From: Labilithrix sp.
Lineage (GTDB): Bacteria > Myxococcota_A > Polyangia > Polyangiales > Polyangiaceae
DNA: 64,000 nt
Assembly: GCA_019637175.1 (NCBI GenBank)
Contig: JAHBWD010000031.1
Location: 33,248 to 97,247 of the forward strand
Direction: 5' to 3'
Below, piece by piece: positions 19,001 through 26,594 of this stretch. The notes under the pieces were generated by a model. It was not told where the DNA came from. It did not search any database and worked only from the letters and a program-made list of their open reading frames with translations. Both the position numbers and the translations under genes were made by a program. How positions within the stretch are numbered: position 1 is the first letter of the stretch; each line of letters begins with the position of its first letter.

Positions 19001-19679
19001 TCGTCCAGACCGCGAGCGCCGTCTGCGCGTCGAGCGGAAACGCGACGAAGACGCTGGGGTCGTCGACGTCTTTGTAGCCGAGGCCGACCTCGGCGGACGA
19101 GAGCGCGGTGCCGCCCTGCGCCCACCACCAGACGACCTTGTGGCCCTGGTAGAGGAGGCCCTTCTTGAAGAGCTCGGAGAGGCCCCACCAGACGCTCTCG
19201 ACGTAGCTCTTGTGGAAGGTGACGTACGCGCTCTTCAGATCGACCCAGAACGCGATGCGGTCGGTGAGGTGCTCCCACTCCGTCGTGTAGCGGAAGACCG
19301 ACTCGATGCACTTTCGCACGAAGGGCTCGACGCCGTACGCGTCGATGGCCGCCTTGCCGTGCATGCGGAGCTCTTTCTCGACCTCGACCTCGACGGGCAG
19401 GCCGTGCGTGTCCCAGCCGGCCTTCCGCGCGACGTGAAAGCCTCGCATCGTTTTGTAGCGAGGGAAGATGTCTTTCATCGTGCGCGTGAGCACGTGCCCG
19501 TTGTGCGGCAGGCCGTTGGCCGTCGGCGGACCTTCGTAGAACACGAACGGCTGACCTCCCGCGGTCTGTGCGAGCGACTTCTCGAAGATGCGGTGCTCCT
19601 TCCAGAACGCGAGGATGTCGCGCTCGTCGCGGGGGAAGTCGAGCTCCGTGGGCACCTTGTCGAAGTGGGAGGAGGCCAT
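16053..19679 (-). CDS. ileS: isoleucyl-tRNA synthetase with large insertion after KMSKS
   Basis: Charges tRNA-Ile, with editing, in the cytosol. The 1208-residue protein carries the class I signature PPTANGLPHNGHVLT (HIGH equivalent HNGH), CP1 editing-domain segments, the tryptophan-rich WWWAQGGTALSSAEVG region, and the KMSKS equivalent ESKSKGNY near 648-655. It lacks the C-terminal zinc motif of the E. coli-type enzyme, so it resembles type-2 (eukaryote-like) IleRS. Between KSKGNY and the following PGADAFRWFF there are about 125 residues instead of about 14, an unusual insertion (see findings). The ATG at 19679 has GGAGG close upstream. It is monocistronic. Confidence 0.95.
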   Translation of the reverse strand: MASSHFDKVPTELDFPRDERDILAFWKEHRIFEKSLAQTAGGQPFVFYEGPPTANGLPHNGHVLTRTMKDIFPRYKTMRGFHVARKAGWDTHGLPVEVEVEKELRMHGKAAIDAYGVEPFVRKCIESVFRYTTEWEHLTDRIAFWVDLKSAYVTFHKSYVESVWWGLSELFKKGLLYQGHKVVWWWAQGGTALSSAEVGLGYKDVDDPSVFVAFPLDAQTALAVWTTTPWTLPSNMYAAVNPKFEYALVKGDPDKVKAGWAKQALARKLVVAKDLVEGIAKKLGTTLTVEKTIPASELVGKKYAPPFDLFAKDAPETAWKVIAADFVTLDAGTGIVHIAPAFGEDDNLAHRKLFGGEAPIFCAVKADGTFIPEMGKYAGRWVKDADKELIEDLKEKNLLVFAETYRHPYPFCWRADSDPLIQLARPAWYIKTTSVIDEAIANNRAVHWLPDHIKEGRMGDFLANNVDWALSRERYWGTPLNIWVNDETGKMESPASMAEILAKNPKAFDHFHEAQKADPSLSEHLVIHKPWIDQVTWQNPGEPGTYRRVPEVIDCWYDAGSMPFAQWGFPHQPGSVEQLRKSFPADFISEAIDQTRGWFYGLLMISTLLFDEATQKKYGLSSNGLPHPYRTCIVLGHVGDKEGKKESKSKGNYTPPDVILESVQMDFGVLADGDVAGVQAKPGVALVAREDMEGLDLAEGAKVKVFVPGAKEKAKELAIEPHKKLKRRVVVLHEGDRAAVGATPTPKKDVAPVEVPKLPAAERVTVQDPSTPAPGADAFRWFFYAGSPPWSNTRHSLSNVRDLQKETLVKLRNVYSFFTIYANIDGYDPSSPKTDPKKRPEIDRWILSELNLLAQGVTADLDAYDVYDATGKISAFVDALSNWYVRRSRDRFWRSAEGGLDDDKRAAYDTLHHALVTLAGVMAPFTPYQSEAIYRNLTKKESVHLSSFPTPDTSLIDEGLSHTIKAVRDLVSLGLQVRTQAKLKVRQPLSVANVVLADRELADRLAPYVDMMKDELNVLRVELVTEGAEKYVTYRVKPNFRTLGQKGMGKQAQDLKKAMATMSPAEAQALVTKVLAEGKATTFGVEIEQADLEVTFDAKEGFAAAGERIGVVVLDTRLDDALRDLGYLRELLNRIQTARKEMALDFTDRIEVRLAGSERAERIARAHESTIKSECLANAVFYGESGANGAPREVDVDGESLKLRIDKA

Positions 19680-20238
19680 GTGGACCGGCTTTTTATCAGG
19701 GGATCGGCGCTTCTGGTACCTTTCGGTCCGGAGCGCTGGAGCCGTTCAAGGATGGCCACGCGATCGAGAGCTCGCCAGGTGTTGGCGCCGCTCTGGCGGC
19801 GAGCGTGGTCGCGGCGTTCGGCGCTCCGGCGCGGGCAGAGGTGCTCCGCCGGCGATTCGACCGGCCGAGCGCGGCAGTCGGTCCTTCGCCACCGACTCGC
19901 TCGAGCTCGACCCGGCGACCGCGAGCGCACGCGCTCGTCGCACGTCTCGTGACGACGCACGCCCAGCGGCTTCGATCGTTCCGCCGGCCGCGCCTCGGTC
20001 AAAACATGTAGAATACATGTTTCGCCGCGACGAGGTCGGGCGCTTCGGCCGGAGGCGCGCGCCCATGAGCGCGGCTCCCCGCCGCCGCTGACGCCCACCG
20101 ACCGACGGACCGCAGGGGGGGTGCGGTGGATCGGAGAGGCCTCAGGTGCTTCCGGCGGACCGCAGGTGGAAGCCCAAAAACACCGACAAAAGGCGTGTGG
20201 GATATGTGGTATGGAGCGTGCTGGCCGGGGTTTGGGCC
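19680..20238. other. 559-bp intergenic region between divergent ileS and a membrane-protein gene
   Basis: No convincing gene is seen in any frame. Open frames here have GC-skewed, Arg/Ser-rich translations typical of shadow frames. The region should contain the promoters of ileS (leftward) and of the protein at 20239 (rightward). The only strong signal is the palindrome at 20002-20022. A short CGGACCGCAGG sequence also occurs twice, near 20107 and 20157. Confidence 0.7.
20002..20022. promoter_or_regulatory. perfect 9-3-9 palindrome, candidate operator
   Basis: The arms AAACATGTA and TACATGTTT are exact reverse complements around a GAA spacer, forming a 21-bp AT-rich site in very GC-rich surroundings. 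The centre overlaps TAGAAT, which could serve as a -10 element. The symmetry and length fit a dimeric repressor or activator site (TetR-like size), but the cognate regulator is not in the window. It lies 323 bp before ileS and 217 bp before the rightward gene. Confidence 0.55.
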
Positions 20239-20808
20239 ATGTCGTTCGAGCTGCCGCGCCGCCCCGTCTCTCTCCGTTTCACGGGAGAGGTCAAGTCGCT
20301 GGGCAAGGAGCGCCCGAAGTCACCGCCGCCGCTGCCCGGGCGAAGCGTCCCCGCGTCGCCGGCGCCGCCGCCTCCGGTCGACGTGTACATCCAGGAAGCG
20401 CCGACGCCGTACGTCGGATCGCGCCCGAGCGAGCGCGCCGAGCGGGTCGCCGCTTCCGCGATCCCGGTCGAGGACGGCGCGGTGACGCCCGTCGCGACGC
20501 GCCCTCGGCTCGCCTCGTTCGACGACGACGTGCAGACGCTCGCGTTCGATCGCGACGACGTCGGCCTCGGTCCGCCGAAGTCGCGCGGCCCGGGGCCGAA
20601 CCTCCCCGTCCCCGGCTTTCGCTCCGCCGATCAGGTCGCCCGCAACGAGCCGACGGTCGTCGTCCGCGCGCAGCCGGAGAGAACCGCGAGCCTCACGTTC
20701 GTCGGGTGGCTCTGCGTCGCGTTCATCGCGGCCACGCTGAGCTATCACTTCGCGCCGGAGGCCAGGTCCGGGATCGAAGAGGCCGTCCGCGTCCTCGCGG
20801 GGCGTTAG
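20239..20808 (+). CDS. hypothetical protein with C-terminal membrane anchor
   Basis: A 189-residue protein starting MSFELPRRPVSLRF. The N-terminal 150 residues are Pro/Arg/Asp-rich and look disordered; one hydrophobic segment (LTFVGWLCVAFIAATLSYHF) sits near the end, leaving a short tail. This predicts a tail-anchored-like inner-membrane protein with a cytosolic disordered domain. No family is recognised. The ATG at 20239 is chosen over an upstream ATG at 20146, which would add a Lys/Arg/Trp-rich stretch of doubtful coding quality. It is convergent with the acyl carrier protein gene, with a hairpin between them. Confidence 0.6.
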   Translation: MSFELPRRPVSLRFTGEVKSLGKERPKSPPPLPGRSVPASPAPPPPVDVYIQEAPTPYVGSRPSERAERVAASAIPVEDGAVTPVATRPRLASFDDDVQTLAFDRDDVGLGPPKSRGPGPNLPVPGFRSADQVARNEPTVVVRAQPERTASLTFVGWLCVAFIAATLSYHFAPEARSGIEEAVRVLAGR

Positions 20809-20829
20809 CCGCGCCGTCTTCGGCGCGGC
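20808..20829. terminator. GC-rich hairpin between convergent genes
   Basis: GCCGCGCCG-TCTT-CGGCGCGGC forms a perfect 9-bp stem with a four-base loop, beginning on the last base of the upstream stop codon and ending 13 bp before the convergent ACP stop. There is no T tract on either side, so it is a terminator-like hairpin rather than a canonical intrinsic terminator. Confidence 0.45.
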
Positions 20830-20842
20830 GACGACGAGGCCC

Positions 20843-21085
20843 TCAGGCCACCGCGGCGACGGCGAGCTTCTTCTGCACCAGCGCCATCGAGGCGTTGAGC
20901 GTGGTCACCTCGACCAGCTCGCTGTCTTCGATCTTCACCTGGTACTTCTTCTCGATCGCCGCCACGATCTCGACGCCCATCATCGAATCGATGCCGAGAT
21001 CCTTGAAGGCGACGTCGTCCGGGATCTCGTCTTTCTCGGCGATCTCGGCGATGAGCGCTCTCAGCTCTTCCTTCATGTTCGACAT
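20843..21085 (-). CDS. acyl carrier protein (cluster ACP 1)
   Basis: An 80-residue acidic four-helix carrier. The phosphopantetheine attachment site is Ser34 in LGIDSMMGVEIV, where the usual DSL is DSM. It is the last gene of the leftward FAAL-ACP-ACP operon, 27 bp after the second ACP. Such carriers hold acyl intermediates as thioesters for transfer between enzymes; here the likely partners are the fatty acyl-AMP ligase and the two ketosynthases. It is not the housekeeping AcpP by context, since no fabD/fabG/fabF cluster surrounds it. Confidence 0.92.
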   Translation of the reverse strand: MSNMKEELRALIAEIAEKDEIPDDVAFKDLGIDSMMGVEIVAAIEKKYQVKIEDSELVEVTTLNASMALVQKKLAVAAVA

Positions 21086-21112
21086 GGCTACCTTCCCAAC
21101 TCTCCGAAGTCT

Positions 21113-21355
21113 CTAGACGACAATTCGCGATTCGACCGCGTTGAGCAAGTCTTTGACGGTCTCGACCCCGGCGAGGGCTTCGTCGGGGATCTGGACCTTC
21201 AGCTCACGCTCGAGCGATCCGATGATCTCGAGCATGCCGAGCGAGTCGATCCCGAGCTCGCTGATCTTGGCCGTCTCGGCGACGGAGTTGAAGTCTTTCT
21301 CCGCCACCTCGGTCGCCGTGCGCTGGAACACCGCGAGAAGCTGTGCACGTTCCAT
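21113..21355 (-). CDS. acyl carrier protein (cluster ACP 2)
   Basis: An 80-residue carrier with the attachment Ser38 in LGIDSLGMLEII, the canonical DSL form. The ATG at 21355 has GAGG seven bases upstream, whereas the longer frame from 21385 adds ten residues without a good ribosome site. It lies between FAAL (54 bp) and ACP 1 (27 bp) on the same strand. It differs clearly from ACP 1 and from the ACP at 27849, which argues for specialised roles (for example loading versus elongation) rather than a recent duplication. Confidence 0.92.
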   Translation of the reverse strand: MERAQLLAVFQRTATEVAEKDFNSVAETAKISELGIDSLGMLEIIGSLERELKVQIPDEALAGVETVKDLLNAVESRIVV

Positions 21356-21409
21356 CTCGGATCCTCGAACCCTCTGCGCTTGCATCGACTCGTGCTTCTG
21401 CGAAGCGCG

Positions 21410-23149
21410 TTACGCGCTCGCCCCTGCGTCGCCGCCTTGTTCGTCACGCCCCTGCACGGCCCGTGCGCGGGCGAGCGCGCCGTCGAGGTACATCTGCTTC
21501 GTCTTCCGCCGCTGGGGCTTGCCGCTCGACGTGCGGGGCAACGTTCCCTGCGGGACGACCACGACGTCGGCGGGCGTGAGCGCGAAGTCGGCGACGACCG
21601 CCTGGGCGATCACGCTCTTCAGCGCCTCGGCCTCGGAGGCGAACGCCTCGGCGGCGACGACGAGCTGCTCTTCGCCCTCGACGTCGATCCCGAACGCGAC
21701 GACGTTGCCGCGGCGGACGCCCGGCAGCTCGCTCACGACCCACTCGATGTCGTTCGGGTAGAAGTTGCGCCCGCGGACGATGATCATGTCCTTGAGGCGG
21801 CCGCAGATGAACACGGAGCCCTCGACCATGTAGCCGAGGTCGCCGGTGTAGAGCCACGTGTGGCCGCCCGGCCCCGGCTTGAACGACTCGTTCGTGAGCT
21901 CGGGCTCCATGTAGTAGCCGCTCGAGATGCTCGGCCCGCGCGTGATGATCTGACCGACCTGACGATCGCCGAGCACGTTGCCCTGCTCGTCGACGATCGC
22001 GATCTCGTGGCCGGGGAACGGGCGGCCGCAGTTGACGAGCTCCTGCGAGCCCTCGGCGCCGGCCGCCGCTTCGGTGGCCTTGCCCTGCTCGAGGCCCTTC
22101 TTGTCGACCGTGTCGGACACGACGCCGGTGCCGCCCGGCACGAAGGTGATCGCGAGCGTCGCCTCGGCCATGCCGTACGAAGGGAGGAAGCACTTCGGCG
22201 GGAACTTCGCGGGCGCGAGCTTCTGCGCGAACTCGCGGAGCGTCTTCGCGTGGATCGGCTCGGCGCCGCAGCCCGCGTGACGGATGCAGGAGAGATCGAG
22301 CTCGGCGACGTCTTTGTCTTTGAGGCGCTTGTTGACGAGCGCGTACGCGAAGTTCGGCGCGTACGCGATCGTTCCGCGGTGCTGATGGATCTTCTGGAGC
22401 CAGATGCTCGGGTTGCGGATGAAGCTCGCCGTCGGGATGAACACCGAGTTGATGTTCCCGAAGATCGTGCCGATGCCGTAGCCGATGAGGCCCATGTCGT
22501 GGAACAGCGGAAGCCACGTGACCCCGACGTCCTCGTTGCTGCAGTCGAGGCCGTGGATCATGAAGCACTCGGAGTTCCACGCCAGGTTCCGGTTCGTCAC
22601 CGTCACGCCCTTGGGGCGCGAGGTCGATCCGGACGTGAACTGGAGGAACGCGAGATCGTCGGGCTCGACGTCGACGTCGACGGTGCCGTGGTCGACGCTC
22701 GTGAGCGCCTCGACCGTCACGATGTCGCGCAGCGTCTCGACGCGCGGCTTGACCGGATCGACGAACTGCTTGGTCGCCTCCGTCGTCAAGAGGAGCGACG
22801 CGCCCGCGGCCTTCGTGATGTGCGTGACCGTGTCGTGATACGTCGCGACGTTCTTGAACGAGAGCGCCGGGTACATCGGCACCGGCACGATGCCGCCCAT
22901 GATCGAGCCGAGGAACGAGAGGATGAACTGCTCGGGATCGGGGATGAGCAGGCCGACGCGATCGCCCTTCTTCAAGCCTTGCGCGTAGAGCTGGCCGGCG
23001 CGGCGCTCGACGACCTCGCAAAGCTCGGAGAACGGATAGAACCGCTCCGTGCCGTCGGCGTGCACGAACGTGAACCCGCGCTTGGTGTCCCCGGAGAGGA
23101 GCCGGATGGCGAGGGGGAACGTGGGCGCTACGTACTTCGGATCCTTCAT
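21410..23149 (-). CDS. fatty acyl-AMP ligase / acyl-ACP synthetase
   Basis: An ANL-superfamily adenylating enzyme of 579 residues. The ATP-binding motif LQFTSGSTSRPKGVTV is at about 169-184, the SYGMAEATLAI motif follows, then WLYTGDLGYM, the hinge GRLKDMIIVRGRNFYPNDIE, and the catalytic Lys region near TSSGKPQRRKT. The RGRNFYPNDIE form and the overall sequence match FAAL-type ligases, which activate free fatty acids as acyl-adenylates and load an ACP. The ATG at 23149 removes a spurious 19-residue Arg-rich head. It is the first gene of the leftward operon with two ACPs, so direct ACP loading is likely. Confidence 0.9.
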   Translation of the reverse strand: MKDPKYVAPTFPLAIRLLSGDTKRGFTFVHADGTERFYPFSELCEVVERRAGQLYAQGLKKGDRVGLLIPDPEQFILSFLGSIMGGIVPVPMYPALSFKNVATYHDTVTHITKAAGASLLLTTEATKQFVDPVKPRVETLRDIVTVEALTSVDHGTVDVDVEPDDLAFLQFTSGSTSRPKGVTVTNRNLAWNSECFMIHGLDCSNEDVGVTWLPLFHDMGLIGYGIGTIFGNINSVFIPTASFIRNPSIWLQKIHQHRGTIAYAPNFAYALVNKRLKDKDVAELDLSCIRHAGCGAEPIHAKTLREFAQKLAPAKFPPKCFLPSYGMAEATLAITFVPGGTGVVSDTVDKKGLEQGKATEAAAGAEGSQELVNCGRPFPGHEIAIVDEQGNVLGDRQVGQIITRGPSISSGYYMEPELTNESFKPGPGGHTWLYTGDLGYMVEGSVFICGRLKDMIIVRGRNFYPNDIEWVVSELPGVRRGNVVAFGIDVEGEEQLVVAAEAFASEAEALKSVIAQAVVADFALTPADVVVVPQGTLPRTSSGKPQRRKTKQMYLDGALARARAVQGRDEQGGDAGASA

Positions 23150-23327
23150 GGCGCGGCGGCGGGTAGTTACTGCGTCAACGCTCCTCGCGCAAGGCGTCAA
23201 CTGCACTCACGTCTAGGTGACGCGCATGCGTAAACGGGCGCGCACGCGTACCTGGTTACGCACGGGCCAAGTGGTTCAACCATGCGATGAATCAGGCGAA
23301 TTTCGACTCGCGAACGACGTCGTGACG

Positions 23328-23356
23328 TTGCTCGGCCGGGATGACGCGGCTATAAG
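23328..23356 (+). promoter_or_regulatory. candidate promoter for the ketosynthase operon
   Basis: TTGCTC (23328-23333), a 17-bp spacer and TATAAG (23351-23356) resemble a sigma-70-type promoter. The predicted start of transcription, six to seven bases past the -10, coincides with the GTG at 23363, so the mRNA could be leaderless. A TGGTT-C-AACCA palindrome lies 46 bp before the -35 at 23272-23282, and TGCGTAA/TTACGCA arms lie at 23227-23262; either could be an operator. Confidence 0.42.
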
Positions 23357-23362
23357 CGGCGC

Positions 23363-24622
23363 GTGCGGGTCTTCATCACCGGCGTCGGCGTCGTGAGCTC
23401 CATCGGGCTCGGCAAAGACGCGTTCTTCGACGCGCTCTCCGCCGGGCGGAGCGGGATCTCCCCGGTCGAGGCCTTCGACGTGACGAACCTCAGTCGGCAG
23501 TTCGCCGGCGAGGTGAAGGGGTTCCGCCCCAAGGATCACCTGACGGCCCTCGAGGCCCGCCGGATGGGCCGCTGCTCGCAGATGGCCCTCGCCGCCGCGC
23601 GCATGGCGATCGTCGACGCGGGGCTCGATCCCGCCGCCCTCAAGGGCCCGCGCGCCTCGGTCGTGCTCGGCACGACGATGGGCGAAGCCGACGTGCTCGG
23701 CGCCATCGACAGCCAGTGGTTCCACAAGGGCGTCGCCGGCGTGCGCCGCGCGTGGCTGCCGAAGTACGGCTCGACGCTCCTGCCCATCCACGTCGCGCGC
23801 GCCATCGGATCCGAAGGGCGCGTCCTCACGCTGCCGGCCGCGTGCGCCGCGGGCAACTACGCGATCGGCTTCGCCGCCGACCTCATCCGCGCGGGCAAGG
23901 CCGACGTGATCGTCACCGGCGCCGCCGAGCTTCTGCAAGAGCTTCAATACAGCGGCTTCGTGCGCCTCGCCGCGATGGCGCCGGCCAAGTGTCAGCCGTT
24001 CGATCTCAATCGCCAGGGCCTCATCCTCGGCGAGGGCGCGGGCATCCTCGTCCTCGAGAGCGAGGCCCACGCCGTGCGCCGCGGCGCGAAGAGCCTGCTC
24101 GCCGAGATCGGCGGCCACGGCATGACGTGCGACGCCTATCACATCACGCGCCCGCACCCCGACGCCGCGGGCAGCATCGGCGCGATGCGCCAGGCGATCG
24201 AGCGCTCCGGCATCTCGCCCGACGCGATCGACTTCGTCAACGCGCACGGCACCGGCACGCGTCACAACGACGTCGCCGAAGCGAAGGTCATGCGTGAGGT
24301 CTTCGGCGATCGCAAGGTCCCGATCTCGAGCATGAAGAGCATGCTCGGCCACTGCATGGGGGCGGCGAGCGCGCTCGAGGCCATCGGCTGCATCATGACG
24401 CTCGAGAAGGGCGTCTACCCGCCGACCATCGGCTACGAGACGCCCGATCCCGAGTGCGACGTCGACGTCGTCGCGAACGTCGCGCGCGACGGCGCGCACG
24501 ACATCGTGCTCAACAACTCGCTCGCCTTCGGCGGCTACAACTCGGTGACGTGCCTCGCGAAGCCCTACAAGCTGCCCGAGCACGAGTTCGGCCGGGCGGG
24601 CCGCGCGGCCGCCGGCGCTTGA
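23363..24622 (+). CDS. beta-ketoacyl-ACP synthase (KS-alpha, FabF-like)
   Basis: A decarboxylating Claisen condensation enzyme of 419 residues with an intact Cys-His-His triad: Cys161 in PAACAAGNYAIG, His295 in NAHGTGTRHND and His330 in MLGHCMGAAS. The thiolase fold is full length. It starts with GTG at 23363, with no Shine-Dalgarno but a possible -10 just upstream. The next ketosynthase starts two bases after its stop, a heterodimer-like KS/CLF arrangement. Given the FAAL and ACP genes divergently placed 213 bp away, it probably elongates an ACP-bound fatty acyl starter rather than serving primary fatty acid synthesis. Confidence 0.93.
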   Translation: MRVFITGVGVVSSIGLGKDAFFDALSAGRSGISPVEAFDVTNLSRQFAGEVKGFRPKDHLTALEARRMGRCSQMALAAARMAIVDAGLDPAALKGPRASVVLGTTMGEADVLGAIDSQWFHKGVAGVRRAWLPKYGSTLLPIHVARAIGSEGRVLTLPAACAAGNYAIGFAADLIRAGKADVIVTGAAELLQELQYSGFVRLAAMAPAKCQPFDLNRQGLILGEGAGILVLESEAHAVRRGAKSLLAEIGGHGMTCDAYHITRPHPDAAGSIGAMRQAIERSGISPDAIDFVNAHGTGTRHNDVAEAKVMREVFGDRKVPISSMKSMLGHCMGAASALEAIGCIMTLEKGVYPPTIGYETPDPECDVDVVANVARDGAHDIVLNNSLAFGGYNSVTCLAKPYKLPEHEFGRAGRAAAGA

Positions 24623-24623
24623 G

Positions 24624-25802
24624 ATGACGCCGCGCATCGTCACCGGGCTCGGCATCACGAGCGCGTTCGGCACCGGCGCCGCGGCCTTCTTCGACGGGCT
24701 CGGCAAGGCGACGCGACTCGCGTCGCGCCCGCGCGGGCCCGTCGCGAGCTTCGACGGATCGCTCTACCCCGAGGCGCGCGTCGTCGAGGTCCCCGAGTTC
24801 GACGCCACCAAGTACCTCGGCGACAAAGGGCTCCGCACGCTCGATCGCCTCACGAAGCTCCTCGTCGTCGCGGCGCGGCTCTGCCTCCACGAAGCCGGCT
24901 ACAAGCGAGACGGCCAGTGGGTCGCGCTCGCGCCCGAGCGCGTCGGCGTCTGCTGCTCGAACGCGTACGGCAGCCTCGAGGCCATCACCGAGCTCGATCG
25001 CGTCGCGAAGCTCGAAGACGCGCGCTACATCAACCCCGCGAAGTTCCCGAACACCGTTTCGAACAGCGCGAGCGGCTACGTCAGCATCTGGGAGGATCTG
25101 CGCGCGCTCAACGTGAGCGTGTCCGACGGAAACTGCGGCGGGCTCGACGCCGTCGCCTGCGCCGACGTCTTCCTCGAGACGGGGCGCGCCGAGGCGATCT
25201 TGACCGGCGGGGGCGAGGCGATGAGCGAGGCGCTCTTCCTCGCGTTCGAGAAGCTCGGCGCGCTCGGCACGCGCGGCACGGACGCAGGCGAGACGCGCCT
25301 CGGCGAGGGCGCGGCCTTCCTCGCCTTCGAGATGCCCGAGGTCGCGCGCGCGCGCGGCGCCAAGCGCCTCGCCGAGGTCACCGGCTACGGCACCGCGTTC
25401 GTCGCGCCCGAAGAGAGCACGCTCATCTATGCGTCGCGCGAGGCGGTCGTGCGCGCGATCGATCAGGCGCTCGCCGACGCCGAGCTCGGCCCGAACGACG
25501 TCGACCTCGTCGTGTCCGGCGTCTCGGGCCTCCCGCAGTTCGACGACGAGGAGCTCGCGGCGATCGACGCCGCGGGGTGCACCGGCCCGATCGTCGCGCC
25601 CAAGCTCGCCCTCGGCGAGACGCTCGGCGCGTGCGGCACGATGGGGATGGCGTCGACGATCGGGTGGCTCTCCGGCGTGCCCATCGCGAAGGATCTGCTC
25701 GTGCGCGGCGACACCCCGGCGAAGGTCGACAACGTCTTGCTCACGACGATCGGCTACTACGGCAACGCGTCGGCGCTCGTGATGCGCCGGCCTTCGGCTT
25801 GA
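24624..25802 (+). CDS. chain-length-factor-like ketosynthase (KS-beta), histidines lost
   Basis: A 392-residue thiolase-fold protein paired with the upstream KS. The nucleophile position is kept as Cys171 (SDGNCGGLDAVA), but the first catalytic His is replaced (VVSGVSGLPQFDDEE where NAHGTGT stands in the partner) and the second is Glu (LALGETLGACG for MLGHCMGA). The GLPQFDDEE and APKLALGETLGA segments resemble chain-length factors of type II polyketide synthases. It therefore probably lacks condensing activity and shapes the active site of a heterodimer. The retained Cys is unlike the Gln of classical CLFs. Confidence 0.86.
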   Translation: MTPRIVTGLGITSAFGTGAAAFFDGLGKATRLASRPRGPVASFDGSLYPEARVVEVPEFDATKYLGDKGLRTLDRLTKLLVVAARLCLHEAGYKRDGQWVALAPERVGVCCSNAYGSLEAITELDRVAKLEDARYINPAKFPNTVSNSASGYVSIWEDLRALNVSVSDGNCGGLDAVACADVFLETGRAEAILTGGGEAMSEALFLAFEKLGALGTRGTDAGETRLGEGAAFLAFEMPEVARARGAKRLAEVTGYGTAFVAPEESTLIYASREAVVRAIDQALADAELGPNDVDLVVSGVSGLPQFDDEELAAIDAAGCTGPIVAPKLALGETLGACGTMGMASTIGWLSGVPIAKDLLVRGDTPAKVDNVLLTTIGYYGNASALVMRRPSA

Positions 25803-25818
25803 GCGGAGTGATTTCGCG

Positions 25819-26517
25819 GTGAACCGGCTCCTCGGTTTGGTCGCTCTCTCCGCGCTGATGGTGGCGTGCGGCGCATCGTCGACGCCGAGCGCCGCGCCGG
25901 CGACGGAGGAGCCCGAGGCCGAGGCGGGGATCGATGACGGCGGCGTGATCGACGCCGCGCCCGACGCCGTGGTGCCGACGGGCAAGTGCGCGGACGCGTT
26001 CGGGAGCGCGCTCACCGAGGGCTTCGGGCGCATCGACGGGATCGTCTACGCCGTGCAGAAGCCGAGCGACACGCAGTGCGTGATGCCGAACGACGACCAC
26101 GTCGTCGTGCAGGTGCTCATGAACGGCGCCGTCTATCGGATGGTCGTCAACGTCCAGAGCGATCGCCAGGGCGTCGATCCGAAGATCCGCGTCGCCGTCG
26201 TTCCGCACGCGCTGCCGCCGCCCGCGTTCGCCGAGGGCTGGCACCTCGGCGCCGTCCTCGACTACGCGCGCACGCTCGACGTCCACGCGGGCAGCGCCTT
26301 CACGCCCCGCGCGCTCGCCGAAGCCGTCGCCCAGATCGACGGCGAGGTGAAGGTCGGCGATCCCGTCTCGGTCTACGCCGTGAGCGGCGCCGGCCGGCCC
26401 GAGAGCGCGCACCTCGTGCATCGCAACCGGCGCGACGAAGACGGCGCGATCGTCGTGCTCCCCTCGTCCGCGACGCCGAAGTTCCTCCTGTTCCACTTCG
26501 ACGGCCAGACGTTCTAG
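25819..26517 (+). CDS. lipoprotein of unknown function within the lipid cluster
   Basis: A 232-residue exported lipoprotein starting with GTG at 25819. The leader ends in the lipobox VAC (Cys17), followed by an acidic Ala/Pro/Glu linker. The body has a two-Cys segment (GKCADAFGSAL and DTQCVMPND) and a beta-rich domain ending PKFLLFHFDGQTF. No family is recognised. It starts 16 bp after the KS-beta stop and precedes the oxoamine synthase by 77 bp, so it is probably co-transcribed. It may bind or place the lipid product at the envelope, which is speculation from position only. Confidence 0.72.
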   Translation: MNRLLGLVALSALMVACGASSTPSAAPATEEPEAEAGIDDGGVIDAAPDAVVPTGKCADAFGSALTEGFGRIDGIVYAVQKPSDTQCVMPNDDHVVVQVLMNGAVYRMVVNVQSDRQGVDPKIRVAVVPHALPPPAFAEGWHLGAVLDYARTLDVHAGSAFTPRALAEAVAQIDGEVKVGDPVSVYAVSGAGRPESAHLVHRNRRDEDGAIVVLPSSATPKFLLFHFDGQTF

Positions 26518-26594
26518 CCAGGGTCGCTCCGCGTAGCGACCTTCGCGTCGCGTCCCGCTTGGACGCTCTCGCGATCCGTGCAAGAACGCGTCCG

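Noticed and set aside
17295..19952. An 885-codon plus-strand frame opposite ileS
   Set aside because: IleRS motifs are complete on the minus strand; the plus frame is repetitive Arg/Val/Asp/Leu-rich shadow.
20146..20238. Upstream start for the protein at 20239
   Set aside because: The additional 31 residues are basic and Trp-rich without a ribosome site; the internal ATG begins a plausible protein.
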